NCBI RefSeq assembly: GCF_001315985.1
Contig: NZ_BBBI01000002.1
Span: 62,001 to 126,000 of the forward strand
DNA from: Vulcanisaeta distributa JCM 11216
GTDB taxonomy: Archaea > Thermoproteota > Thermoprotei > Thermoproteales > Thermocladiaceae
Length of the DNA: 64,000 nt
Direction of reading: 5' to 3'
Of the stretch, positions 8,960 to 18,138 are shown piece after piece. The translations under genes and the position numbers were made by a program. How positions within the stretch are numbered: position 1 is the stretch's first letter; each line of letters begins with the position of its first letter. The notes under the pieces were generated by a model, which ran no database searches, was not told where the DNA came from, and worked only from the letters and a program-made list of their open reading frames with translations.

Positions 8960-9897
8960 CCGTTGGTGTTTATCTCATTTTTATTTGAGTAAATGACTGC
9001 GTAATTCGTAGGTAATGGGTACCAGATATACCCTATTATGTACTTTGGTGCTATGTTGCTTATCCCCCCCGGCGTTATGTCGTCCATGCTTATTGATTGC
9101 AGGTTTGTGATTGACTTTGTGATCACGTATATCGTGGGCTCCTCAATGATGTATTGGCCGTTTTCAAATAATTGCTTGGCCGTTGGTAAGGACTTACTCG
9201 TGCTTCCAAAGGTGCCGATCAAACCATACTTAACCATTAACTGGACCTCCTCGGCCTCGCTCGTGATGTTGCAGACCGGTAGTGCGTAGGGGACTGCGGA
9301 GTATAGGATCACCACTATGGTGTCACCTGGAGTGACGTTGATTGCGGGGAACCCAACGCCTATTCCCGTGTGTACCACGTACCAATTCTCCGTATTAGCG
9401 ATTTGCCAGAAGTTCATGGTTTTATTACCGTAAACGTATGGATGATTGACCGTTATGGCCAATGCCTGCAGTGGCTGTGATTGATTATTTGAGGCTATTA
9501 ACCTGCCGTTCAGGTATATGCCAAGCCACATGGCATTGCCTGAATATGACATGCTGGCCCATGATGACAGCGTCTCATTTATTATGGCGGTTGGGAAGTC
9601 AATGTATAATTCATAACCATTAATCTTCATATCCCCATGAACATGGTATACAAGGGCTATTGCCGAGCCACCGGGCATGATGAGGTCATAAGAAGAATTA
9701 CACCAGATAGCACCGTATTGGATTATGATTGGCATTATGGTTGGCGGATGCTCAATTGATTGACCCACGTGAGAGGGACTCACGGAGCCGGAACCACCGA
9801 TATGCCAAGTACTACGCACGACAAGCAAGGATACAACCACAGCCACCATAACCAACACAGCCACTAACCACCCCACCCTCAAACCCATAATAATCAA
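8956..9897 (-). CDS. Secreted or membrane-anchored protein, operon partner of the 8156 gene
   Basis: About 310 residues. The N-terminus LVAVLVMVAVVVSLLVV is a signal-anchor; the rest is extracellular, with several NxS/T sites and aromatic-rich beta segments (GAIWCNSSYDLIMPGGSAIALVYH, here shortened: GNAMWLGIYLNGRLIAS; NFWQIANTENWYVVH). No family recognised. C7 at 9064-9070 adds a glycine. The ATG at about 9888 (MGLRVGW) is the likeliest start. It is followed with a 4-nt overlap by the second secreted-protein gene, so the two products may act together at the cell surface. Confidence 0.58.
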   Translation of the reverse strand: MIIMGLRVGWLVAVLVMVAVVVSLLVVRSTWHIGGSGSVSPSHVGQSIEHPPTIMPIIIQYGAIWCNSSYDLIMPGGSAIALVYHVHGDMKINGYELYIDFPTAIINETLSSWASMSYSGNAMWLGIYLNGRLIASNNQSQPLQALAITVNHPYVYGNKTMNFWQIANTENWYVVHTGIGVGFPAINVTPGDTIVVILYSAVPYALPVCNITSEAEEVQLMVKYGLIGTFGSTSKSLPTAKQLFENGQYIIEEPTIYVITKSITNLQSISMDDITPGGISNIAPKYIIGYIWYPLPTNYAVIYSNKNEINTNG

Positions 9898-10243
9898 TTC
9901 TTCTCATTTTATGGGACTTTTTTTTTACTTCGGGTGTTCAGAGAAAGTGAGTCGAGTGGGTTTAGATGGGCTTTATGGTTGAGGGTTTCTGCTTGAACGT
10001 TGTTTTTGGCTGAGTTAGTACCTATGGGTTAGACTGAGCATTTGGCAATGATTAATGGACGAAACTAATCATTAATCGGCATGGACGTGCATTGCCAATC
10101 AATTATTCTTAATTCAGAATTGCGTTTATTCACCTACCAGCCTTACCAAACAACTTTCCTCAATCATTCGACTATTAATTAAAGATTGCCCAAGACTACC
10201 CTTAAATACTCAGCAGTTAAAATAATTAGTTAGTTAGAAGGTG
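9898..10243. other. Intergenic region with a small promoter
   Basis: About 350 nt without a gene. It holds the nested inverted repeat at 10042-10098 (listed separately) and, at its right end, CTTAAATA (10201-10208), a TATA-like box about 26 nt before roughly 10230 that could drive the small ORF at 10244. Nothing else was recognised. Confidence 0.5.
10042..10098. repeat. Nested inverted repeats
   Basis: TTGGCAATG (10042-10050) pairs with CATTGCCAA (10090-10098). Immediately inside, ATTAATG (10051-10057) pairs with CATTAAT (10070-10076). The two stems leave a short unpaired 13-nt segment on the right, so the element can form a branched hairpin. It lies at the left edge of the accessory island and could be an operator, a terminator or a relic of a small mobile element. 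Confidence 0.45.
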
Positions 10244-10447
10244 ATGAGCCCCCCCTGAGCAAACCACCCGGTGTAGCCGGGGGGGCGGATGCTCGGTGGG
10301 TGATCCAACCTGCCCGGCCCCCCCGTGGGTAGTGCCTAGGCGAGAGTATTGACTTTGTAAAATGCGTATGCGGTAATTACCTAAAGGGTGATGGCAATAA
10401 TAGCGGTAGCACCGGCACTGGTGCTAATGGAAGCAATAACAATTAAA
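10244..10447 (+). pseudogene. Small gene interrupted by an in-frame TAG and a C tract
   Basis: From the ATG at 10244 (preceded by AGAAGGTG), if the C7 run at 10249-10255 is read as five C, one frame gives MSPLSKPPGVAGADARWVIQ and RPRG, then TAG, then CLGESIDFVKCVCGNYLKGD and a Gly/Asn/Ser tail to TAA at 10447. The tail composition and the CVCG pair suggest a real small protein. The TAG at about 10328-10330 lies outside any homopolymer and has no downstream-shift rescue that I found. The same DNA can form paired G7/C7 stems (10279-10285 with 10318-10324), so an RNA role is the alternative. Confidence 0.35.
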
Positions 10448-10480
10448 TAACTTAGCCAATCAATCGCCTAAACGCTCACC

Positions 10481-10733
10481 GCCCTCCCTGCCTCTCTTCA
10501 TCCTCCTCCTCCCCCCCCTCTCCTTTGTGAGCAAGGAGCCGTGGGCCCTCCTCGTGAGGGGGGCTCCCGGCTCATGAGGGGGTGCTGTGGGGGGCTTGGG
10601 ATCCACGAGCACCGGGATTCCGATGGTGTCGGGGGGGGTGTCGTTCCTCGGCTGGTGATGGGGGGGCTTGGGATCCAAAGAACCAACCGAGGAAACGACG
10701 GGAGGGCAGGTGAAGAGGGGGGGTAGGGAGGGC
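10481..10733 (+). ncRNA. Candidate large structured RNA with two matching loops
   Basis: The ends pair: GCCCTCCCT (10481-10489) with AGGGAGGGC (10725-10733), extended by CTCTTC (10494-10499) with GAAGAG (10712-10717). Inside are a GAGCCG/CGGCTC hairpin (about 10536-10572), a hairpin GTGCTGTGG/CCACGAGCAC (10582-10590 with 10603-10612) and a long stem TCGTTCCTCGGCTGGT with its near complement (10641-10656 with 10682-10698). The last two each present GGGGCTTGGGATCC in the loop region. A TATA-like AATTAAATA (10441-10449) lies about 26 nt before a start near 10473. No SRP, RNase P, C/D or rRNA signature was found, so function is unknown. Minus-strand proline-rich frames here look like by-products of G runs. 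Confidence 0.5.
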
Positions 10734-10988
10734 ATTGCCCGAGCAACAAAAACAATAAGCTAGCAAGACATCCAGCAGTCCCTAGGCAAAAACAACCAAA
10801 ATCCTATGAATCACGGGAAAATAAAGAATGTTGTTCAAGCAATTGCTGAAACAAGCGATCAATGGGAAAAATGAGGAACGTAGGAAATTAGTGAGCAGAC
10901 TCTAGGGCTTTGTTGGGTAGGTTTTGCCTAGCCCATGGGGTGGGTCTTCCGTGGGGGGGCGCCAACCATTACCGGGAGGGTGGTACGG
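10734..10988. other. Intergenic, no gene recognised
   Basis: About 250 nt between the candidate RNA and the GC hairpin. It contains A-rich sequence (10742-10880) and then G-rich sequence from 10935 that is open in one frame into the next gene but resembles nothing I know. I see no promoter of good quality and no RNA signature. Confidence 0.4.
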
Positions 10989-11019
10989 CCCCCACGGGGG
11001 GGACCCGCCCCCGTGGGGG
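10989..11019. repeat. Perfect 12-bp GC hairpin upstream of the PaREP2-like gene
   Basis: CCCCCACGGGGG (10989-11000) and CCCCCGTGGGGG (11008-11019) are exact reverse complements separated by 7 nt. The hairpin lies 25 nt before the ATG at 11044 and is flanked by further G7 runs (10953-10959, 11028-11034). It could be a transcription terminator for the island to the left, a translational block, or a recognition structure for element mobility. Confidence 0.6.
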
Positions 11020-11043
11020 GGTTAAGTGGGGGGGTGAATCAAA

Positions 11044-12729
11044 ATGACGAGGAAAGACAAGCCAAAAAAGACCCTGCCCAGGGAGGGCAGGGATCAAAAA
11101 CAAAAAGAGGCAGGGAGGGCTGTGGGTGAGGAGGTAAGGGTGCCGGAGGCGATGGATATTTGCAGTGGTGTTAGGAGGGGGGGTAGGCGCCTGGTGTGTG
11201 GAGGGCCTGTCACGGATCCGGTGGTGAGGGCTGAGGTAATTGACTTACTAAACGAGGCCATGAAACGACTAATCAGGTGGAGAGTTTGGGATGCGCAATG
11301 GATAGATGAAATGCATGTGAAGAATATGGAGAGGGCCAAGGAAGCACTAAGGCAGTTAGAGGGCAAGTACCCAAGGGAAGTAATTGAGGTCATCGAGGGA
11401 ATAATCGACGCATTACTAAACCACGTGAAAAACAGACTAAAGAAGTACTGGATAAACAACGTTAGCGAGGATGTCAAGAGGCTGATCAGGAAAATAACGA
11501 ACGGAGGTGCTAAAGTCATAATAAACAAGACCGATAAGTCGTTGACTGTGCATGTATACGGGAATCATGTTGAGCTAAATGTTAATAGTATTTTTAGGAG
11601 CAATAGCGTGATTGTTCAATTAATACTTAGAGACTTAGGTGGTTTTCACATTAACGTACCTGATGTGCTTAATGACTTAATGAGTAATGAGGAGTACGTG
11701 AAGTTGATTGAGAATGTTGTTAAATCAATGAGGGGGGGGTGGGTTTGCTGTTACAGATGAGGGTAGGGATAGGCATGGCAATAGACCGGTGATGAGTACC
11801 ACGCAGCTATGGCAAGTGATTTTATGGTTGTTATTATATCCAGCGAGTCTCATGCCTATATTAATGCCGTTAACGTAAATAAGAGCGATGTCGCGATTAA
11901 GTGGAAATTAAGGGCTAGGTGCTGTTATTCAATAAAGCGGTGTGCGTTAAGTGACGCGTTAAAATATGATGATGGAGCATTCCTAACCTTTATTTTAGCT
12001 ATTATACTAGGTGATGGCGATGTCACGCTTTCATGGCGTAGCAATTCCGTTGAACCTATAGTTAAATTTACAATAAATGCCGAGGAGTTTGAAAAGAGTG
12101 AGGAATGGAAACAAATCCTTAATAGGCTTGAGCTACTTGGCATTATGTGGAGTAAGGATGATACTAGACGGGATAGGGTCGTCATTGTAATAAGAAGTAG
12201 TTATGCCATTAATTTAGTTAGGAAAATAATTGAAGCTTTGCCACCTGTGATTAATGCTTTATTTGACGTTTTAGAAGCTTTAGGTTTCGAGAAGTGGAGT
12301 AAGATTAAGGAGGTTGCTAATACGGAGCTGCGCTTTAAAACCGGTGTTTGGCAGGTCGAAATAGGTGGTGTGAAGTTTAGCATAAGTATCCCACATTCTT
12401 ATGCCCTTGTATTAAGGGTTAAGAGGTGTGATCCTATTGAGGCTCAAAGGATCATAGACCGTATAAGGATGATTTACGGTGAAGACTTCGAAATCAAGAC
12501 TAGAAGGAACAATAAAGGATGCATAGAAATTAAAATACCCTGGAACGAAATTAAGAGGCGCGATGATATTAAGAAAGTAATAAAGATGAAGCTTTGTGAG
12601 GTACTAGCACTAGGTGAGGTAAAGAACGAAGATATGCGTGTAAAAATGACAAACCTCCTTCAAAAACTCGCCCAGACACCCACAGAGGGGGGTCGGGCAG
12701 GTAAATCCAGTTACGCCTTACCTTGCTGA
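11044..12729 (+). CDS. PaREP2b-like repeat-family protein, frame-broken
   Basis: One reading frame reconstructed from two parts (about 560 codons). The charged N-terminus (DKPKKTLPREGRDQKQKE) leads into helices (EVIDLLNEAMKRLIRW, KEALRQLEGKYPREVIEVI) and then an alpha/beta region. The central junction, broken at G8 11732-11739 and near 11845, reads GFAVTDEGRDRHGN, STTQLWQVILW, SESHAYINAVNVNKSD. The segment FLTFILAIILGDGDVTL resembles a LAGLIDADG-type helix of homing-endonuclease-like folds. Multi-copy, frequently degraded PaREP2b proteins are known in Pyrobaculum; assignment here is by overall resemblance and is moderate. The reading frame ends exactly where SurE homology begins. Confidence 0.5.
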
Positions 12730-13434
12730 AAGTCGGCCTCTGGTCTTGGCATAACCCTTCATAAGCCGCTTAGGGTCTCGGTAATGGACCTTTGCGGCTT
12801 TAAGGTGTATGCGACTTCGGGTACTCCGTCTGACACGATATACTTGGCGGCCCTGGAGATAACGGGTAATGTGGACCTTGTCCTCTCCGGCATAAACATT
12901 GGTGACAACACCTCAATGCAGGTAATACTATCGTCGGGTACTCTCGGTGCCGCCTTTCAAGCGGCGCTGCTTGGTATTCCGGCTATTGCGTATTCTGTTG
13001 ATGTTGAGAGCGGTGATGAGCTTGAGGGTAATGAGGAGCTTGAGCCGTGCTTAGGGCTATAATTAGGGAGTCGGCATTGTTCGTGCTTAGGCATGGCATG
13101 CCTAGGGGGTGTTGATGTGATTAGTATAAACTTCCCGAGGACCGTTAGTAGGGATATTAGGGTTAAGCTTGTTAGGGCTTCGAAGCTTAAGTTCTCCGAG
13201 AAGATTGATGTTAGGGTTGACCCGCGTGGAGGTAAGTACTACTGGTTGTTTGGTTCGTTGCTTGAGCCTGAGGAGAATACGGACACCTACGTGGTTCATA
13301 AGGAGGGTAACATTGCGCTTACGCCGTTGACCTTGGACATGAATGCCATGGGTCCGCGGCAAGAGGTCGATATGGACAGCCTTAATAGGCTTGTTGACGT
13401 ATTAAACACGGCATTGATTCGTTTCCGAGGTTAA
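12730..13434 (+). pseudogene. surE: 5'-truncated surE (survival protein E nucleotidase)
   Basis: SurE is a metal-dependent 5'/3'-nucleotidase. From the codon after the TGA at 12727-12729 the frame reads [63 protein letters not shown] and later GVDVISINFPR, very like the Pyrobaculum enzyme. The first 40 or so residues, which hold the metal-binding NDDG motif, are missing, and there is no start codon before position 12784. Two compensating indels (near 13045 and 13110) scramble the segment [18 protein letters not shown]. With the catalytic aspartates gone it should be inactive unless the 5' part exists elsewhere. Confidence 0.8.
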
Positions 13435-13445
13435 GAGAAATAGAA

Positions 13446-13453
13446 CTTATAAG
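13446..13453 (+). promoter_or_regulatory. TATA box of the 13478 gene
   Basis: CTTATAAG is centred about 28 nt before the ATG at 13478, so the message is expected to be leaderless. It lies 12 nt after the surE stop. Confidence 0.5.
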
Positions 13454-13477
13454 GTCAATCATGTCCGTTAGTATGGT

Positions 13478-14071
13478 ATGAACGGTCATCAAATACTATA
13501 TTTCGATGAGGTAAAGAGGGGTAATTACATGGCGTTTGTGAATCACGTACTTGAGCAAGTACCGGTTGCCTATAGGGTGGGTGCAGTCGACGTAGAGGTG
13601 ATCAATAAGTATAGGGATGAGCTGCTTGGTATTACTGATGAGTTGAGTGAGGCTTACTGTACGGCTATGTCAACAACTAATACAGACTTCTTTAAGGGAA
13701 GTGATTGCATAGGGTTTATTAAGCAGTATTGGCGTGATTTCATCATTGGCATTGATAGGAATGAGCATTGGGTTAATATGATTATGTACATGCTCAAGCT
13801 GTTTAGTGCTAATGTGGGTGTAACCGCGCTGGTAACCTTACCAATACAATTGAGTTCATTGGCTGTATCAATAATTAGCGGTGAGAATAAGCCGGTGACT
13901 CAGTTGGTGAATTCCCTTGGAAAGCTCTCGGCATTGACGACAGCCTTCTACGCGGAGGCGCTGGTTCACTTACTGACGGAGAATGTTGGTGTGCCGCTAA
14001 GTGCCTATATGATGCTTGCTGGAGGGCTCGTAAGTGAATTACTGAGGGTCTATGGCAATGCCATTGCGTGA
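13478..14071 (+). CDS. Conserved-looking helical protein of unknown function
   Basis: 197 residues without a recognisable family. The N-terminus carries FDEVKRGNYMAFVNHVLEQV; the middle is helical with YWRDFIIGIDRNEHWVNMI; the C-terminal third is hydrophobic or amphipathic (LVTLPIQLSSLAVSIIS, LTTAFYAEALVHLLTE, LSAYMMLAGGLVSELLRV). This could be a helical-bundle sensor or a weakly membrane-associated protein. It has an intact frame and no G/C tract. Its stop overlaps the promoter of ileS. Confidence 0.6.
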   Translation: MNGHQILYFDEVKRGNYMAFVNHVLEQVPVAYRVGAVDVEVINKYRDELLGITDELSEAYCTAMSTTNTDFFKGSDCIGFIKQYWRDFIIGIDRNEHWVNMIMYMLKLFSANVGVTALVTLPIQLSSLAVSIISGENKPVTQLVNSLGKLSALTTAFYAEALVHLLTENVGVPLSAYMMLAGGLVSELLRVYGNAIA

Positions 14072-14103
14072 AATTTTTAAATACTCAATATAGTCTATGG
14101 TGG

Positions 14104-17100
14104 GTGTCCGTTATTGATTCACGATTCACACTGGAGATTCAGTTCGATGTGAAAAGGATTGAGGAGGTTGTTAGGCAGTATTGGCGTGAGGCGAACATTG
14201 AGGGTAAGTGGCATGAAGGCCCTGAAAACGCCAATAAGTGGTATACATTCCTCGAGGGGGGGCCACCAACGACTAACGGCTTCCCGCATGTTGGTCATAT
14301 TAGGGGGGGTAGGACGTATAAGGACGTTGTCCTTAGGTACCATAGGCTGCTTGGTTATAGGGTTTGGGCTCAGGGTGGTTGGGATGAGCAGGGCTTGCCT
14401 GTGGAGATCGAGGTCGAGAAGAAGCTTGGGCTCAGGACTAAGAAGGATATTGAGAAGGTTGGTTATGAGAAGTTCAGTCTTGAGTGTAATTCGCTTGTTG
14501 ATTACTACCTTGAGAGGTGGAGGGAGGTTGGTACGAGGAGGCTTGGTCTATGGTTAGACCTTGATAAGGCCTATGAGACTAGGAAGCCATACTACATAGA
14601 GCACGTCTGGTCCTTCCTAAAGAATGCCTGGGAGAAGGGATTGCTATTCGAGGACTATAGAGTGTTACCATTCTGTCCAAGGTGTGAGACGGCTCTCAGT
14701 GATGCTGAGGTTGACCAGGGCTATGAGGATAGGGAGGATCCGTCAATATACGTTAAATTCCCCGTTGAGGGTTCAAGTAATACTTACTTAGTTATTTGGA
14801 CCACAACTCCCTGGACGCTAATTGATAATGAGGCTGTGGCCGTTAATCCCAACTTTAACTACGCATTGGTTAAGGCCAATATTAATAACGCTACGGAGTA
14901 CCTATGGCTCGCCGAGCCCCTTGTACCCAAGTTGATGGAGAAATTTGGAGTTAAGGATTATGAAATTGTTAGGGTTGTTAAGGGTTCGGAATTGGCTGGG
15001 ACCAGGTATGGGCACATTTACATGGGGGGGAAGGTGCCAATACATGCTAGCCACATTGATAGGGCTCATTACGTGGTTCTTGCGGACTTCGTAACGCTTG
15101 AGGAGGGTACTGGGCTTGTTCACATAGCCCCTGCCCACGGCCCTGAGGACTTTGAGGTTGCTAAGAAGTATGGTTTGCCTATTACTAATTCCGTGGAAAT
15201 TAACGGCATATTTAATGAGAACGGTGGTGAGTTTAGGGGGCAAGTACTGGCTTGATGTTTCCCAGGAAGTAATTAAAGACCTGAAGGAGAGGGGCTTATT
15301 ACTTCGTTACGAGACAATAGTACATGCATACCCACACTGTTGGAGGTGCGGTACACCGTTGATTTATAGGTCTGATAGGCAGTGGTTCATTAGGGTGTCC
15401 GCATATAGGGATAAGCTGGTTGAGGAGCTTAGGAAGGTGAAGATATACCCGGACTTCCTTAGGGATAGTTTGATAATTGGGTTGCGAATGCCAGGGATTG
15501 GACGATATCGAGGAGTAGGGTCTGGGGGGGTACGCCACTGCCTGTCTGGCGTTGTAAGGATGACCCAAGCAAGATTCTAGTAATAGGTTCCCTGGATGAG
15601 TTGAGGAAGTACGCCAAGTTCATACCTAATGTACCGAGTGAGATGCTTGTTCATAGGCCTTGGATTGACATGGTGAAAATAGAGACTGAGGACTGTAGGG
15701 AGTGGGTTAGGGAGCCATTCGTTGTGGATGTTTGGATGGATAGCGGCGTTGCTGGATAGCCAGTGTTGATGGTCTTAGGAATAAGGAGTTGTTTGATAGG
15801 TTATATCCGTATGACTGGGTTACGGAGGCGATAGATCAGACGAGGGGGGGTTGGTTCTACTCATTACTCGTTACCTCTGTCCTATGGATGGGTAGGGCGC
15901 CCTATAAGTCCATACTGATTAGTGGTCATGTTGTTGATAAGTACGGGCAGAAGATGAGTAAGTCCAAGGGCAACGTGGTTTGGGCTGAGGACCTATTCAA
16001 TAAGTGGGGGGGTGCTGACCCAACGAGGCTCTACCTACTTACTAAGTCCGCTCCCTGGGATACCATGTCCGTTGATCCCGACGAGATTGCTGAGGCCAGG
16101 AGTGTACTTTCAATACTTTGGAATGTGATTAAGTTCGCGGACACGTACATGACCCTTGACAGGTTTGACCCAGCGGTGCATAGGCTTGAGGGATTAATTG
16201 ATAAGGGGTTGATTGAGGATAGGTGGCTACTCAGTAGGTTCAATAGTAGGTTGCGTAGGTTCATTGATTATATGAACAACATGGAGCTTCACATGGCCGC
16301 CAGGGAGTGGGTTAGTCTCGTCGTTGATGACCTGAGCCATGGCTATATTAGGCTGATTAGGCGCAGGGTCTGGACTGAGGAGAGTAGGGAGGATAAGTAC
16401 GCAGCGTATGCGGTGCTTTACCACGTGATTAAGGGGGGGGCATTGATAATGGGTTCAGCCCTAGTGCCGCATATAACCGAGTATCTTTGGAACGCATTTG
16501 TTAGAAGGCTTGAGAAAAATGAAGCGGAGAGTGTGCACTTAACATTGCTACCTCAGGTGAATGAAAAGCATGTGGATGAAAAATTGGAGAAAGCCTTTGA
16601 TTTGCTATTTGCCATGTTCTCAGACATTGCGGAGATGAGGAATAGGATAAAGGTTAAGCTTAGGTGCCGTTAGCTAAGGCCGTAATTAGGGTTGAAAACG
16701 CCAACAACCTAGAAATGCTGGGACGAGTGAAGCACTTGCTTGAATACTTAGCCAATATTAAGGAGGTGGAGTTCGTTAACGAAATTGGCCAATGCAGTGA
16801 GGAGGAGTATGTCAGGGCTCAGGGAAGGGGTTACGAGATATGCCTCAGCAAGGTCATGGATAAGAAATTGTACTATGAGGCATTGGCCAGGGAGGTCGTG
16901 AGGCGCATACAGACCATGAGGGCTAAGGCCAACCTTAAGGTTGATGAGAGGATTAGGGTATACGTGAGTACGGGAAGTGATGACTTATTATCAGCCATTA
17001 AGGAGTTTATGGGTTACATAACGAATGAGGTCAGGGCAACGGATGTCATTGTTGGTAACGTGCCGGCAAACGCCTTCGCCATGGATTGGGACATTGAGGA

Positions 17101-17140
17101 CATGAGGGTTAGGATAGGGATAGAACGCATTACTCAATAA
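14104..17140 (+). CDS. ileS: Isoleucyl-tRNA synthetase
   Basis: Charges tRNA-Ile. The class I signatures are present: PHVGH (HIGH equivalent) near the N-terminus and KMSKSKGN after the editing domain, with the binding motif WDEQGLPVEIEVEK, zinc-type CPRC (LPFCPRCETALSD), and the C-terminal anticodon-binding and extension domains. A TATA box TTTTTAAATA (14073-14082) fits a leaderless GTG at 14104 rather than earlier in-frame codons. The frame breaks at G5 15236-15240 (four fit) and at single-base gaps near 15468, 15756 and 16666. G7 runs add glycines to near-invariant motifs: LEGGPP, IRGGRTY, RVWGGTPLPVW, DQTRGGWFYS, KWGGADP. The 3' end overlaps the convergent ASCH gene by 7 nt. Confidence 0.93.
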
Positions 17141-17712
17141 TCCGTTATAACGCCCATGCGAATAAGGTGCTTAAGCGACTTCCTAATAATCCTCCTAATC
17201 ACGACCCTACCCCCCCTGAGGGAATTGAATAACTTAACCGCCGCCTTACGAACACTCCCCTCATTAACCAACTCCTGCAATACCCTCCTCTCCTCCTCAC
17301 TCAATGGTACATTATACCTAAGCGCCAGCCTGGCAATATCGACGGGGCTAAGCCCGATGGAACCATCATCCCTACGCCCAATTGCCTTAGTAACCTCCAG
17401 CGTGAGTATTGTGACCCAGTCATTATTGGTGATGTTACCATAGATGCCCCCCCTTAACTCATCAATTAACGCCTCACGGCTTGTGAAGCCATCGGCGACG
17501 GCATCCTCATCCGTCAACTCAGAAACCCTCTTGTAAAGCACATTCACTATGCGCGCCTTGGCAACGACCATACCGCCACTATGAATAAAGACCTCCCTGT
17601 ACTTCGGCCTAATTATACCAAGCCTAATCGTTGTGAACCTACCATTACCCAGCTTGTCCAGGTACTTCGACTTAAGCATTAAATGTCTACCCAGGTAAAC
17701 GACCCTACGCAT
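17134..17712 (-). CDS. ASCH (PUA-like) domain protein
   Basis: ASCH domains are RNA-binding PUA-like barrels with proposed roles in RNA metabolism. The N-terminal strand LGRHLMLKSKYLDKL, the GRFTTIRLGII turn and VVAKARIVNVLYKRVSELTDEDAVADG are typical, followed by NDWVTILTLEV and a C-terminal helical extension with winged-helix flavour (SVRKAAVKLFNSLRG, IIRKSLKHLIRMGVI). I choose the ATG at 17712 because the AT box at 17741-17750 lies the right distance upstream; an earlier start at 17739 would fall in the promoter. Two C7 runs add glycines. It overlaps ileS tail to tail by 7 nt. Confidence 0.75.
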   Translation of the reverse strand: MRRVVYLGRHLMLKSKYLDKLGNGRFTTIRLGIIRPKYREVFIHSGGMVVAKARIVNVLYKRVSELTDEDAVADGFTSREALIDELRGGIYGNITNNDWVTILTLEVTKAIGRRDDGSIGLSPVDIARLALRYNVPLSEEERRVLQELVNEGSVRKAAVKLFNSLRGGRVVIRRIIRKSLKHLIRMGVITDY

Positions 17713-17740
17713 CCTTACGGTTAATGAGGGAGAGAGCACT

Positions 17741-17750
17741 TTTAAAAGCG
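17741..17750. promoter_or_regulatory. Shared palindromic TATA box
   Basis: ACTTTTAAAAG-like sequence here is nearly symmetric and lies about 26-30 nt from both the minus-strand ATG at 17712 and the plus-strand ATG at 17771. It could serve both divergent leaderless genes. This is inferred from spacing. Confidence 0.45.
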
Positions 17751-17770
17751 TTTATTCGCGGTATATGTGT

Positions 17771-18116
17771 ATGGACCTTAGGAGTATTGTTAAGTACGCA
17801 AACGCGGCCTATGCCGGCTTAATGATAGGGCTAGCCGCCTACTTCGTAGTATTAATTAAGCATGGCTACACGTTTGTGCCATCAAGCTCAAGTTCAATAA
17901 GTATTTACCAGATATTTGAGTCGGGGGGCGTTGGGAGGACCATTATTGCTTGGTATCGTTCCATGGATCATCATGGTTATGATCATTTCAACATTGTTCA
18001 TTGTTTTAGTTAACATGGTTTATGAAAATAGTCTAAAGCCTGTGGGTAAGGAGAAGAGGATTATGAAAAGAAGGGAAGAGGAGAGGAAGAAGAAAGAGAG
18101 GGGGGGCAGGAAGTAA
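17771..18116 (+). CDS. Small two-helix membrane protein with a charged tail
   Basis: About 115 residues: a first hydrophobic helix (AGLMIGLAAYFVVLI), an external loop rich in Ser, a second helix (PWIIMVMIISTLFIVLVNMV) and a Lys/Arg/Glu tail (KRIMKRREEERKKKER). The frame breaks at G6 17923-17928, where five G join the two halves as FESGALGGPLLLG. Function unknown. The topology, with a long basic cytoplasmic tail, would suit a protein- or nucleic-acid-tethering role, but that is a guess. The start follows the shared box at 17741-17750. Confidence 0.62.
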
Positions 18117-18138
18117 TTTAAATTCAATAAGGCAACAT

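Noticed and set aside
10241-10260. C/D box sRNA starting GTGATGA...CTGA
   Set aside because: The spacing between the boxes is only 8 nt and no second C'/D pair follows; it better fits the start of a small coding frame.
10481-10733. SRP (7S) RNA or minimal RNase P RNA
   Set aside because: No GGAAGGGAGCA-type helix 8 motif, and neither the GAGGAAAGTCC nor the ACAGAAA element of RNase P is present on either strand.
10460-10766. Three overlapping minus-strand proline-rich reading frames
   Set aside because: They are open because of C runs and the duplicated loop sequence; composition is unlike any gene here and the region folds as RNA.
10935-11129. Separate small protein gene
   Set aside because: It is open mainly through G/C runs and the GC hairpin and conflicts with the frame of the gene from 11044; no family resemblance.
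11980-12040. Active LAGLIDADG homing endonuclease
   Set aside because: Only one weak motif (ILAIILGDGDV) is visible and the second helix and active-site context are unclear; reported only as resemblance.
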